From assembly GCF_050279675.1 (NCBI RefSeq), contig NZ_JBNNUK010000006.1, positions 124,001-188,000 on the forward strand: 64,000 bases of DNA, given 5' to 3'. Shown here in pieces: positions 1 to 8,801 of the stretch (positions are counted from its first letter, which is position 1; every line of letters begins with the position of its first letter). The position numbers and the translations under genes are program-made. Source of the stretch: Viridibacillus sp050279675 (GTDB lineage: Bacteria > Bacillota > Bacilli > Bacillales_A > Planococcaceae). Under the pieces are notes generated by a model. The model did not search any database and was not told the origin of the DNA. It worked only from the letters and a program-made list of their open reading frames with translations.

Positions 1-266
1 CTAAAAAATCACAAGATAAAAACTCTTGTTTTGTAAAACTTTTCAAACACATGAGATATTACTTAAAAAAAGAACTTTTCTACCGTGTAAAAGACTTATA
101 TTAATGTGCAATTTGTGCGATTTAAAATATTGAAAAAATTAGAAGGCTTGGATTTACAAAAATAGGTAATAAAATGTGCGCTTGTAAGATACTATAGGGG
201 GTAAACAATTTAAATCGTAAATTTATATTTTTTTCCCTTTTTGAATAAAAATAAGGGGGTGCAATC

Positions 267-407
267 ATGTCTAATTTAAATAATCTAACCGAATTTGAAG
301 AACTTAACATAGAATTTCAGCGAAAAGTATCAGTTAAATGGAATAAACGTTTAGATCAGCTTGTTACTAGATCACTGAATGAAAGATCTGCCGTTTATGC
401 AAAGTAA
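267..407 (+). CDS. small hypothetical protein (46 aa)
   Basis: A short open frame of 46 codons begins at an ATG placed 8 bases after a good ribosome binding site (AAGGGGG, near 252-258) and ends at TAA. The product is charged and polar, with no membrane segment or cysteine, and reads like a short helical protein (acidic first third, Lys/Arg-rich centre). I do not recognise a family. It precedes another small gene in the same direction. The Shine-Dalgarno sequence is the main support. Confidence 0.5.
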   Translation: MSNLNNLTEFEELNIEFQRKVSVKWNKRLDQLVTRSLNERSAVYAK

Positions 408-500
408 AAACTTAGAGAAACAGGTATTTACAGAATGATTGTTATAAAATGCTTTGACATACATACTTCAATAAAGGAATTGAAGGGGGATAAGCGAGTA

Positions 501-695
501 TTGAAATCAAATGATAATAAAAAATACTCTTTCCAAACTCATGTTATAAAGAAAGGTATTAGCTATGGCACATGCCTATCTATGATTATTTCTTATACTG
601 CGTATCATTCCATAGGGTGGGCTGTCATACACGGGTGTTTTAGCTGGTTTTACGTGATCTATTACTTAATCAAATATTCGCCTGGTTTATTTTAG
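501..695 (+). CDS. small membrane protein, unknown function (64 aa from TTG)
   Basis: The frame is open from an ATG at 435, but that codon has no ribosome binding site. An in-frame TTG at 501 lies 11 bases after AAGGGGG (483-489), so I place the start there. The product has a polar N-terminus (KSNDNKKYSFQTHVIKKG) followed by a hydrophobic, Trp/Tyr-rich stretch of about 40 residues, probably one or two membrane helices, ending KYSPGLF. I do not recognise the family. A hairpin terminator follows directly, which supports a real transcription unit shared with the 46-aa gene upstream. Confidence 0.55.
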   Translation: MKSNDNKKYSFQTHVIKKGISYGTCLSMIISYTAYHSIGWAVIHGCFSWFYVIYYLIKYSPGLF

Positions 696-703
696 AAAGT
701 AGA

Positions 704-733
704 AAAGACCTCTAGCACGTTCTAGAAGTCTTT
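704..733. terminator. bidirectional hairpin terminator
   Basis: A 12-bp stem with one mismatch (arms 704-715 and 722-733) and a 6-base loop separates the converging plus-strand small gene and the minus-strand kinase gene. It has A-rich and T-rich flanks, so it could serve both. Confidence 0.6.
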
Positions 734-768
734 CTTTAGTATTAATCAATGATTGTTTAATATCTGCC

Positions 769-1848
769 TCATAGCAATTTATAAACGGGTTCATCTTGCT
801 CTAAAGGAATTGTCACAAAAAATGTAGTTTGTTCACCTAGTTGGCTTTGCACTGAAACACTGCCATTATGCATGTCTATAATTTTTTGCACTATAGAAAG
901 TCCTAGGCCACTGCCCCCGTTTGATACTGCTCTCGATTTATCGGCTTTAAAGAAACGTTCAAATATATGTTTTTGATCTTCTTCTGTCATTCCTATCCCA
1001 GTATCAGTAATAGAAATAGTGGCCGTATCATTTTGTTTGAATAAACGAATATAAATTGTTCCTCCATTTGGGGTGAATTTTATACTATTGCTAATTAAAT
1101 TCATCCATACTTGATTCATCAAATCTTCATCAGCAAAGACTGTAACATTTTCCAAATCGATTTCCATTTCAATATTTTTAAATATCCATCTCGGTTCACA
1201 AGATAAAACCACATTACGTAGTTGTTTATCTAATCGAAATTGTTTTGGTTCAAATGGATGATGTTGTGATTCTAATGAAGTTAATTTTAGTAAATTATCA
1301 CTGATTTTCGATAATCGATGACTTTCCATCTCAATAATTTCTAAATAGTGCTGCCTTTTTTCATCAGTCAAATTAATATTTTTCAAAGCTTTAGCGAAAC
1401 CATTAATCGATGTTAATGGCGATTGAATTTCATGAGAAACATTGGATATAAACTCTTGACGCATTTTCTCCATTTCGCCTAATTCAATTGCCATATGATT
1501 GATACCGCTAATAAGTTGTCCAAAATGATCTTCGTCATCATCTGATTTTAAGTCTAATTTGACGCTAAAATCCCCTTTCGCAATTCGTCCTATAGCATCA
1601 ACTACCGTATCCCAATAACTCCGCTGCCTTCTAAATCCAAATAAAAAGAGAATTGCAGCAGTACATGCAAAAAGAATAAATACACCTATTACAGTATAAA
1701 ATTGTTGCCAAAAACCTTGGGGATGTTTGCCAAGCGAATCATATATCAGTGAGGTCACGTGATAAGAAATAAATGCAAAGAGCGTATTAGTTAAAAGAAA
1801 AAGTATAAACATACTCAATACTTTCAACAAAATTATCCATTTCTTCAT
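769..1848 (-). CDS. two-component sensor histidine kinase (359 aa)
   Basis: This is a membrane sensor kinase. Two N-terminal membrane helices (about 8-30 and 52-72) bracket a very short extracellular loop. A HAMP-like linker follows, then the dimerisation/phosphoacceptor helix with SHEIQSP (His139), the N box (NLISNSIKFT), DTGIGM and GSGLGLSIV. The short extracellular loop resembles intramembrane-sensing kinases that respond to cell-envelope stress or antibiotics; that is inference. The start overlaps the end of the response regulator gene by 4 bases, so the two are translationally coupled. It is the last gene of the exporter-regulator-kinase operon read from 4291. Confidence 0.92.
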   Translation of the reverse strand: MKKWIILLKVLSMFILFLLTNTLFAFISYHVTSLIYDSLGKHPQGFWQQFYTVIGVFILFACTAAILFLFGFRRQRSYWDTVVDAIGRIAKGDFSVKLDLKSDDDEDHFGQLISGINHMAIELGEMEKMRQEFISNVSHEIQSPLTSINGFAKALKNINLTDEKRQHYLEIIEMESHRLSKISDNLLKLTSLESQHHPFEPKQFRLDKQLRNVVLSCEPRWIFKNIEMEIDLENVTVFADEDLMNQVWMNLISNSIKFTPNGGTIYIRLFKQNDTATISITDTGIGMTEEDQKHIFERFFKADKSRAVSNGGSGLGLSIVQKIIDMHNGSVSVQSQLGEQTTFFVTIPLEQDEPVYKLL

Positions 1849-2522
1849 GCCCCTAACTCCAATCGATAACCGAGCCCCCGAATCGTCCGTATTGTGAATT
1901 CACTTTTATCTTCTGGGAATCGCTCTCGAAGTCTTTTAATATGCACATCTACCGTACGGTCATCACCTTCATAGTCATATCCCCAAATTCCCTCTATTAA
2001 CTGTTCTCTTGAGAATGTCTTCCCAGGATAACTTGCTAATGTAAATAATAATTCAAATTCCTTTAATCGAAGCGTAATATTTTCTCCTCTATACATTAGC
2101 TCATACGTTTCTCGATTCATCCAAACATTTCCCACTTCCACTGTTTGAGATAAAGAAATATGGTAACGCTTTAGGATAGATTTAACTCGAACAATTAATT
2201 CTGCTGGCTCAAATGGTTTTACAAGATAATCATCTGTACCCAGATTAAATCCTTTTACTTTTTGAGCGGTTTCCCCTTTTGCAGTCAGCATTAGAATAGG
2301 CAAGTCGTTGTTTAACCTTCGTATTTCTCGGCATAATTCCCATCCATCCATATTTGGCATCATTATATCCATAATGACCATATCAACTTTTTCCGATTCT
2401 AGCTTGGACAGTGCATCAACACCGTCCACAGCTTCAAGTATACTTAGTCCTTCATTTTGTAAAAACACACTTACTAATTCTCTAATATGTTCATCATCAT
2501 CCACAACTAACAATCTTGTCAT
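1845..2522 (-). CDS. OmpR-family response regulator
   Basis: The protein has a receiver domain with the acidic pocket (VVDDDE), phosphoacceptor Asp52 (MDIMMPN) and conserved Thr and Lys (MLTAKGE; DYLVKPF), followed by a winged-helix DNA-binding domain (TVDVHIKRLRERF, RTIRGLGYRL). The frame is open to 2540, but the ATG at 2522 is 9 bases after AAGGGA (2532-2537) and gives the usual N-terminus MTRLLVVDDD, so I start there. It follows the ABC exporter gene by 20 bases and overlaps the kinase gene by 4. It probably controls the exporter operon. Confidence 0.92.
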   Translation of the reverse strand: MTRLLVVDDDEHIRELVSVFLQNEGLSILEAVDGVDALSKLESEKVDMVIMDIMMPNMDGWELCREIRRLNNDLPILMLTAKGETAQKVKGFNLGTDDYLVKPFEPAELIVRVKSILKRYHISLSQTVEVGNVWMNRETYELMYRGENITLRLKEFELLFTLASYPGKTFSREQLIEGIWGYDYEGDDRTVDVHIKRLRERFPEDKSEFTIRTIRGLGYRLELGA

Positions 2523-2542
2523 GACAACAAATCCCTTCATAC

Positions 2543-4291
2543 TTACTCTTGAATACGTAATTGTTGTTTAGCAAATTCCTTGTACATCTCATGTGATTGG
2601 AATAACGCATTATGCGTCCCGCTCCCCGTAATATGACCCTTCTCAATAAATATAATATTGTCGGCATCGACAACGGTAGAAAGACGGTGTGCAATAACCA
2701 GTGTCGTTCGGCCTTTCATCAAATTGTCTAATGCTTTTTGAACATAAATTTCCGATTTACTATCAAGACTAGAAGTAGCTTCATCAAGCATTAAAATTTG
2801 GGGATCACGTAATAGTGCTCTAGCAATTGCAATCCGTTGTCGCTGCCCACCTGAAAGTTTGATTCCTCGTTCTCCTACCTCGGTATCAAACTTATCTGGA
2901 AGTGCTTGAATAAATTGATCGGCATACGCCATTTTTACGACTTTTTCAAGTTCTGTATCTGTAACTTCTTTTTCTATTCCATAACAAATGTTATCGCGTA
3001 TTGTTCCGGATATAAGTGCACTTTCCTGAGCAACATACCCAATTTTACATCTCCAAGAATGTAAAGAAAATGTATCAATAGGTGTATCCCCCAATGTTAT
3101 ACTTCCCTTTGTAGGTTGATAATACCGTTCTAAGAGAGAAAATGTAGTAGTCTTTCCCCCTCCACTAGGACCAACAATAGCCGTTACTTTACCAGGTTCA
3201 ATTGTGAAATTAATATCAGATAAAATCGCTTCATTTCCATATGCAAAGTCCACATGATTGACATGAATAGGTTCTTTCACTAGATCTAACTCTTTCCCTT
3301 CATAGATAACTTCCTCATCATGTTCAAGTACTGCACTAATACGTTCTGTTGCTCCCATTGCTTTTTGTAATTCCGTAAAGAACATCGTCAATTGCGTCAT
3401 CGGTATAATAATTTGAATTAAATATAAAATAAATGCAACCATATCACCAGCCGTTAATGCACCAGAAGAGACCCGTACCCCCCCGTACCCAATAACTGCC
3501 ACAAGCACAATCATAAGGATGAAAGAAATTAATGGTGAAATCAGTGCGTGTATTTTAGCTTCTTTTAAACCAAAATTGAAAAGATTTGTAATGCCTTTTT
3601 TTCCACGCTCATATTCTATGTTTTCTGCATTTGAAGCTTTTACTAAACGTGATTCTGGTAATACTTGATTTAACACAGCAGTAAATTTTGCCGTTTCATC
3701 TTGCATTCCTTTTGAAATTACATACATTTTCTTACCTAGCAACATTAATATCAACATTGCAATTGGAACAGCAACAAGCATTACTAACGTCATTTTCCAA
3801 TCTAAGAATAGCAAAATCGTAACAGAACCGATTATCGCTATAATGCCAGATAGAGAGTTAGCAAGATGTTCTGTAATAAGTTCCTTCACAACAGCAGTAT
3901 CATTCGTTACACGGCTCAGTGTCTCCCCAGTATCATTCTTATCATAATAAGGTATTGGTAGGTGAAGTAGTTTTTTCCACAAGCGATCTCTCAATTTTGC
4001 TACTACATGATGACCAACCCTGTTTAACAAATAAATCGAGAGCCCGCTTGCTATTGCTTGGGCAATAAAAGCAATTACTAATACTATTATTTGCCAATAG
4101 TTAAGTGAATCGAGTGAAAAACCATCCACTAATTTTTTTGTAAATAACGGTACGACAAAGCCTACACCTGTTGTCGCAAAACTCATACAAAGTGCAATGA
4201 TTAGCAAAAGCTTAGGCGGTTCGGTTTGTTTAATTAACTGAACAAATTGTCGCCAACCCTTTAATTTATTTTCTTTTATTTCTTCTTTCAT
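2543..4291 (-). CDS. bmrA: BmrA-type multidrug ABC exporter (582 aa)
   Basis: This is a half-transporter with six membrane helices in the first 320 residues, fused to one ATPase domain. The ATPase has Walker A GPSGGGKTT (about 372-380), the signature LSGGQRQRIAIARALL, Walker B ILMLDEATSSLD and the H-loop VIAHRLSTV. Resemblance to Bacillus subtilis BmrA is close throughout, including NDTAVVKELIT, QDETAKFTAVLNQ, RLVKASNAEN and GTIRDNICYG. BmrA works as a homodimer and exports many hydrophobic drugs. The start has a strong ribosome binding site (AAGGAGGA at 4301-4308). It is first in an operon with a response regulator and kinase. Confidence 0.93.
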   Translation of the reverse strand: MKEEIKENKLKGWRQFVQLIKQTEPPKLLLIIALCMSFATTGVGFVVPLFTKKLVDGFSLDSLNYWQIIVLVIAFIAQAIASGLSIYLLNRVGHHVVAKLRDRLWKKLLHLPIPYYDKNDTGETLSRVTNDTAVVKELITEHLANSLSGIIAIIGSVTILLFLDWKMTLVMLVAVPIAMLILMLLGKKMYVISKGMQDETAKFTAVLNQVLPESRLVKASNAENIEYERGKKGITNLFNFGLKEAKIHALISPLISFILMIVLVAVIGYGGVRVSSGALTAGDMVAFILYLIQIIIPMTQLTMFFTELQKAMGATERISAVLEHDEEVIYEGKELDLVKEPIHVNHVDFAYGNEAILSDINFTIEPGKVTAIVGPSGGGKTTTFSLLERYYQPTKGSITLGDTPIDTFSLHSWRCKIGYVAQESALISGTIRDNICYGIEKEVTDTELEKVVKMAYADQFIQALPDKFDTEVGERGIKLSGGQRQRIAIARALLRDPQILMLDEATSSLDSKSEIYVQKALDNLMKGRTTLVIAHRLSTVVDADNIIFIEKGHITGSGTHNALFQSHEMYKEFAKQQLRIQE

Positions 4292-4714
4292 TGTTCATAT
4301 TCCTCCTTATATCTTCCCATACAACGTTTAGTAAACTTATAATTGTTACTTTAGCATTTCTTTGTGAACTCACTATGAAGTGAATGCAGGCAGAGAGTAT
4401 TTTTGAAGTTGAGCTCCTTATTAATTTTACTATAGATGGAATCTCTTAGTATGTAAGCGCAGATTAATATAACTAGAGAAGTGTAACCGAGATACAAAGG
4501 AGATGTAAGAGCTGCGAAATTATAGTACCTCCATCTTCATAAATAGATTTAAATATGAAAAAGAGAAGAAATATCATCAAAGGTGGATGATATTTCTTCC
4601 CTTCATATTAATCCGATTCAATTGTCCTACTATTTTAAAATATCTACCTTTAAATCAAGGCTTACTTTATCACTTAGAGCACAATAGTGGAAAATCACTT
4701 CATTAAGATATAGC
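4292..4714. other. intergenic region, terminator plus presumed bmrA promoter
   Basis: This 423-bp gap lies between the haem operon end and bmrA. Besides the hairpin at 4565-4599 and the bmrA ribosome binding site I see no gene. It must hold the bmrA promoter, but no convincing minus-strand -35/-10 pair stands out. Confidence 0.5.
4565..4599 (-). terminator. terminator of the haem uptake operon
   Basis: A perfect 14-bp stem (GAAGAAATATCATC and its complement, 4565-4578 and 4586-4599) has a 7-base loop. On the minus strand it is followed by a T-rich run, which fits termination after the HugZ-like gene. Confidence 0.75.
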
Positions 4715-5215
4715 TTATCTATCCTTTTTATCTACCACAACATGCTCAAATTTTTCCCCGGATAAATTAATATCAAAAGCTTGACCAAATCCGACAACAT
4801 AGCGACCTTCTTTTGGTGTAAGTTCAAATAAAGATAGATCTAATCCTCGTAAAACGCCCATCATTGGTGCACCGTGATTCTTTTCAAACTTAGCAAAAAT
4901 TTCTTCATGACCATCATTTCCTACATTCTCTGCAACACATTGGAAGCGAACTCGCTCACGTGCAAATAAGTTTGGAGAATCTTGTTCATCTGTAATCATC
5001 ATAATACTGATTAAATTATTATCTTCAATAAATTTATAATGGTCCGTTATGATGCTTATATAAATATAAATCTTCCCATCATGCTGAACATACGGTGCAT
5101 AACTAGTGAATGGGTTACCATCGTTATCTAAGCTACTAATGACAACTGTCTTACACTTATCGATAAACTGTAAATATTGTTCCTTCTTTTTAGTGATATC
5201 GATTTGTTTTACCAT
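4715..5215 (-). CDS. HugZ-like haem-degrading/FMN-binding split-barrel protein (166 aa)
   Basis: The sequence fits the pyridoxamine-phosphate-oxidase-like split-barrel fold of the HugZ family (haem utilisation/oxygenase). Family features are the N-terminal barrel strand TVVISSLDNDGNPFTSYAPYV, the FARERVRFQC segment and the C-terminal motif VGFGQAFDI. It is the last gene of an operon with a haem-type ABC importer, so it probably releases iron from imported haem in the cytoplasm. A ribosome binding site (GGAGGA, 5222-5227) precedes the ATG by 6 bases. A general flavin reductase role cannot be excluded, but the operon favours haem. Confidence 0.8.
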   Translation of the reverse strand: MVKQIDITKKKEQYLQFIDKCKTVVISSLDNDGNPFTSYAPYVQHDGKIYIYISIITDHYKFIEDNNLISIMMITDEQDSPNLFARERVRFQCVAENVGNDGHEEIFAKFEKNHGAPMMGVLRGLDLSLFELTPKEGRYVVGFGQAFDINLSGEKFEHVVVDKKDR

Positions 5216-5229
5216 TTGTTTTCCTCCTA

Positions 5230-6021
5230 TTATTGAGCACTTACTTTAGAGATTCCTAATAAGTTTATACGTGGTTTTCCATGCTGAAAATGTGAATCAA
5301 TTTCACATTCCACTCCATAAACGTTACGAATCATTTCTTGAGTCATTACTTCTTCTGGCGTACCGTATTTTACGACTATTCCCTTGGAAATAACGCATAT
5401 TTTATCACTATAAATACTCGCCTGATTTAAATCATGTAGTACCATTACAACCGTCATGCCTAATTCACGATTAACGGTATGAACTAATTCTAACAATTGA
5501 AGTTGATGAGCAATATCTAAGTAAGTTGTAGGTTCATCAAGCATCAAAATTTTCGGTCTCTGAGCTAACGACATGGCAATCCAAGCCCTCTGCGCTTCTC
5601 CACCTGAAAGTGAAGCCACTAATCTATCTTTCAAAGGTGTTAATCCTGTTTTTTCAATGGCCCATTCAACTATGCTTAAATCCTCATCACTCGTACGTTC
5701 ATACCATTTCTTATGGGGTATACGTCCATACTTCACTAGTTCTTCAACTGTAATATCTGAAGGTGGCTCATTTGATTGAAATAAAACACTCATCATTTGT
5801 GAAATTGATTTTGTACCTAATGACTGCAAGTCTCTACCGTCTAAAAAAACTTTTTCTTTTTGCACTGGAATCAATCTAGACATCGCTTTTAAAGCTGTAG
5901 ATTTCCCTGAACCATTCGGACCTATAATCGAAACGATTTCGCCTTTTTCTACGTTTATTTCAAAATTATCTAATATTTTTTTCTGATCATAGCTAATATC
6001 CAATAATTGAGCTTTTAGCAT
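5230..6021 (-). CDS. haem/iron-siderophore ABC transporter ATP-binding protein
   Basis: This is a FecE/BtuD-type ATPase with Walker A GPNGSGKST, signature LSGGEAQRAWIAMSLAQ, Walker B ILMLDEPTTYLD and H-loop VLHDLNQAS. The open frame could start at a GTG at 6033, but the ATG at 6021 begins one base after the permease stop and sits 8 bases after GGGTGA, so I use it. With the permease and the IsdE-like lipoprotein it forms a complete importer. The family is shared by siderophore, cobalamin and haem systems; haem is inferred from the binding protein and the downstream HugZ-like gene. Confidence 0.9.
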   Translation of the reverse strand: MLKAQLLDISYDQKKILDNFEINVEKGEIVSIIGPNGSGKSTALKAMSRLIPVQKEKVFLDGRDLQSLGTKSISQMMSVLFQSNEPPSDITVEELVKYGRIPHKKWYERTSDEDLSIVEWAIEKTGLTPLKDRLVASLSGGEAQRAWIAMSLAQRPKILMLDEPTTYLDIAHQLQLLELVHTVNRELGMTVVMVLHDLNQASIYSDKICVISKGIVVKYGTPEEVMTQEMIRNVYGVECEIDSHFQHGKPRINLLGISKVSAQ

Positions 6022-6022
6022 C

Positions 6023-7009
6023 TTAAATGTCACCCGCTCTCATTAAATATAAAAAGTAAGGTCCGCCCACCATTGCCATGACGATACCTGCTGGAATATC
6101 TAAAGGTGAGAATAGGGAACGTCCAATTGTATCTGCAACTAGCAGAACCACAGCCCCTAATACCATACTCATAGGCAATAGAAGACGATAATTTGAACCG
6201 ACTATTAATCTAGACATATGTGGCACAATGAGTCCTACAAAACCTAACAGCCCTACGATCGATACAGAAATAGCTGCCAAATATACTGCCACTAGGGATA
6301 GTACGATTCGGATTCTGTTTGTATTTTCGCCTAAGTTTACAGCTACATTTTCGCCTAAGTTCAAAATGTTAGCTGAACGAATACAAAATAATGCGGCAAT
6401 CCAACCAATAATAGAATATGGGAAAAGAATACTTACATCTCCCATTCCTTTCGCTGATAAACTACCATTCATCCACTGTAAAGCCGAAGGAAGACGATCA
6501 CTATAAAGAATCGAAAGTAACCCTGTTATTCCACCAAATACTGCATTTACTGCTACTCCTGATAGAATAATTCGAACAGGTGAAATACCATTCTTCTTCC
6601 ACGCTAATGCATAAACGAGCGTAACAGCTATCAACCCACCTACTACTGCCGCAAGAGGAATCCACTTACCGAATTCAGGGAATAACAATAAGATAAATAA
6701 AACTGTCACGGCAGCACCACTTGATACCCCCGTTAAACCTGGATCTGCAAGGGGGTTTCTCATTACCGCTTGCAATAATGCACCTGATATAGCTAAGTTT
6801 ATGCCTACTATAGCAGCAATAAGGACTCTAGGTATTCGTAAATCCCAGACGATTGTTTCTGACAACGATTCACCAGAACCGAATATTGTTCTTATCGTTT
6901 CCATAGGTGACAGTTGCACACTTCCAATACCAATCGACAAAATCATAAAAATGATTAGTAGAACAGCAGTTATACCTATGCTAAATTTTCTCTTCGGTTT
7001 CACTTTCAT
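6023..7009 (-). CDS. isdF: haem ABC transporter permease (FecCD family)
   Basis: This is a FecCD/BtuC-type permease with about nine or ten membrane helices, and family motifs LRIPRVLIAAIVGINLAISGALLQ, NPLADPGLTG and GFVGLIVPHMSRLIVG (the segment contacting the ATPase). The frame could start at a TTG at 7018; the ATG at 7009 is 9 bases after GAGGG (7019-7023) and gives an N-terminus MKVKPKRKFSIG, typical of a cytosolic Lys-rich start. It is followed one base later by the ATPase gene. The isdF name rests on the IsdE-like binding protein upstream. Confidence 0.88.
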   Translation of the reverse strand: MKVKPKRKFSIGITAVLLIIFMILSIGIGSVQLSPMETIRTIFGSGESLSETIVWDLRIPRVLIAAIVGINLAISGALLQAVMRNPLADPGLTGVSSGAAVTVLFILLLFPEFGKWIPLAAVVGGLIAVTLVYALAWKKNGISPVRIILSGVAVNAVFGGITGLLSILYSDRLPSALQWMNGSLSAKGMGDVSILFPYSIIGWIAALFCIRSANILNLGENVAVNLGENTNRIRIVLSLVAVYLAAISVSIVGLLGFVGLIVPHMSRLIVGSNYRLLLPMSMVLGAVVLLVADTIGRSLFSPLDIPAGIVMAMVGGPYFLYLMRAGDI

Positions 7010-7036
7010 TACGCCCAACCCTCATCCTAAGTCATA

Positions 7037-8026
7037 TTACTTATATAAAATTTCGTTTAACTGCTCTAATCCTGTTGTTGCTTTTTCAATTGAAGCATAA
7101 CCGAATACTTCATAGTCAAGGGCTTGAACGCGATCTTCTTTAAAGGCTTGTAACTTCTCCCAAGCGCCATTCTTCTTCACTTCTGCTTTAAACTGTTCTA
7201 ATGCTGCTGTTGGATCACCGTGTGAAACAAGAAGGATTGCATCTGGATTTGAGGCAACTACATCTTCCATATTCATCGGTACATATGCTTCTGTTGATTT
7301 TAACGTTTCATTAACTATATTCGTAGCGCCTAACTTCTTCACTAAACTACCAACATATGTTTTTTCACTCATTAACATAAATGACTCTCCTGAACCAAAT
7401 AACACCATTACTTTAGATGAGTCTTTACCTTTCACATCTTCTAATACTGCTGTTTCTTTCTCTTCTAATTGTGAAAGATACGTTTTTGCTGCATCTTCCT
7501 TATGTAAAACTTTCCCCATTACTTCAAGAGAAATTTTTAGATCTTCATAAGAATCTGTTGGAATATATGCAGTTGCTACTTTACTGTTTTTTATCTTCTT
7601 TTCTAAACTGTCTTTAATCGATTCCGGTCCGATTAAGATGTCAGGTTTAAGGCTTACCACTTTCTCTACATCTGGCTCCATAGGAGAACCGATTTGCTCA
7701 ATCTTATCGAATCCCTCAGGTAATTTGTGTGTTGAAGTTGGTATCCCTACTGGTTTTACATCTAAAATTTTCATCATTTCTAAAATCGAGACAGATGTTG
7801 TGACGATTGATGTCGGTTGTTCTGCTGGAAATTGTTTTACTAATTTCTCTACTTTTGCTATATGTTCACTAGATACTTTGTTATCACTTTTAGATTTTGC
7901 AGCATCACTATCTTGATTAGCGACAACTTTTTCTTTTGCCGTTTCTGGTTCTGCTTTATCCTCTGCACATCCACCTAATACAAGTAGAGCAGATAAGAAT
8001 GCAGCTCCATATAAACTTTTTTTCAT
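7037..8026 (-). CDS. isdE: IsdE-like haem-binding lipoprotein (329 aa)
   Basis: A signal peptide ends in a lipobox (LVLGGC, Cys20), followed by a Lys/Asp-rich linker and a bilobed periplasmic-binding fold. The sequence follows staphylococcal IsdE closely around GIPTSTHKLPEGF and IGSPMEPDVEKVVSLKPDI. The two haem ligands of IsdE appear conserved: a Met in SPMEPD (Met116) and a His in LLVSHGDP (His269). It delivers haem to the permease on the outer face of the membrane. GGGGGA (8036-8041) lies 9 bases before the ATG. A Fur-like operator lies just upstream, so iron starvation probably induces the operon. Confidence 0.88.
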   Translation of the reverse strand: MKKSLYGAAFLSALLVLGGCAEDKAEPETAKEKVVANQDSDAAKSKSDNKVSSEHIAKVEKLVKQFPAEQPTSIVTTSVSILEMMKILDVKPVGIPTSTHKLPEGFDKIEQIGSPMEPDVEKVVSLKPDILIGPESIKDSLEKKIKNSKVATAYIPTDSYEDLKISLEVMGKVLHKEDAAKTYLSQLEEKETAVLEDVKGKDSSKVMVLFGSGESFMLMSEKTYVGSLVKKLGATNIVNETLKSTEAYVPMNMEDVVASNPDAILLVSHGDPTAALEQFKAEVKKNGAWEKLQAFKEDRVQALDYEVFGYASIEKATTGLEQLNEILYK

Positions 8027-8054
8027 TTTAAAAAATCCCCCATCTATTTTAATT

Positions 8055-8073
8055 GAAAATAATTATCATTATC
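8055..8073 (-). promoter_or_regulatory. Fur box upstream of the haem operon
   Basis: On the minus strand this 19-mer, GATAATGATAATTATTTTC, matches the classical Fur consensus at 17 of 19 positions. It lies about 30 bases before the isdE start codon and overlaps the region expected for the -10 element (a TTGTCT -35-like hexamer is about 17 bases upstream). This fits Fe(II)-Fur repression. Confidence 0.8.
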
Positions 8074-8193
8074 AATTAGAAATATACCAGACAATGAAAA
8101 TGTTTACAACTACTTTTTCAAATACTTTCGAAAGAATACTGTAAACCTAATTAACTTAAAATAACCAAAACATTCAGAATACAACAGGATTAA

Positions 8194-8222
8194 AAAAACC
8201 GCACTACTTAGAGTGCAGTTTT
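8194..8222 (-). terminator. terminator after the 158-aa hypothetical gene
   Basis: An 11-bp stem with one mismatch (arms around AAAACCGCACT and AGTGCAGTTTT) is followed on the minus strand by a run of seven T. It lies about 100 bases past the stop of the gene at 8325-8801. Confidence 0.7.
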
Positions 8223-8324
8223 AGTGAAATATATGTTAATTTATCTAAAATTCTACATATAATGAACTAAATTATTTTAAAAAGTCAAATTAAATCTAAG
8301 CTAGTGATATTATATATAAAGTAA

Positions 8325-8801
8325 TTAAAGCTCATTGTCTGAAAAATAACTCATATACTCCTCATCACGTAAATTTAGCAACTTTTCATGTGTTTCCCCA
8401 TCATATAAATTCCAATATTTATAGCCTTTATAACCAATATATCCTATAGGGAAAAACTCTTTGCCAGCATATATAGTTACTACATCCTTGATAATCAATT
8501 CCTTGGCTAACTTAACCTTTTGAGACTTAGCTTTTATTAGCAGTTCATAATTCTCAACCTGCCAATCTTTTATGCCTTCATCTAAAATGTCAAAATGTGC
8601 TTCTAAAATAGATTCTTTAAGCCTTATTGGCTCCTCTAAATTTTGAAATTTAAGGAAATAAGCATAGTCTTTAATTTCATTGACTCTACATTGCTCGCCT
8701 TTTGGAATACATTGATCTGGATGTATTAATTCTAAATCCTTTTTTAACTGAAGTTTAGCTTTATCCCCACAAAATGATGGAGGAAAATAGATAGGTGACA
8801 T
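8325..8801 (-). CDS. hypothetical protein (158 aa)
   Basis: The frame is open from a TTG at 8819, but the ATG at 8801 is 6 bases after AAAGGAG and is the likely start (MSPIYFPPSFCG). The protein is soluble, without signal peptide or membrane helix, rich in Lys, Glu and aromatic residues. The C-terminal part has many Tyr/Gly (YIGYKGYKYWNLYDGETHEKLLNLRDEEYMSYFSDNEL). I do not recognise the family. It is a single-gene unit with its own terminator. Confidence 0.7.
   Translation of the reverse strand: MSPIYFPPSFCGDKAKLQLKKDLELIHPDQCIPKGEQCRVNEIKDYAYFLKFQNLEEPIRLKESILEAHFDILDEGIKDWQVENYELLIKAKSQKVKLAKELIIKDVVTIYAGKEFFPIGYIGYKGYKYWNLYDGETHEKLLNLRDEEYMSYFSDNEL

Noticed and set aside
122..310. 62-codon minus-strand open frame at the left edge
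   Set aside because: It overlaps the well-supported small plus-strand gene and has no ribosome binding site.
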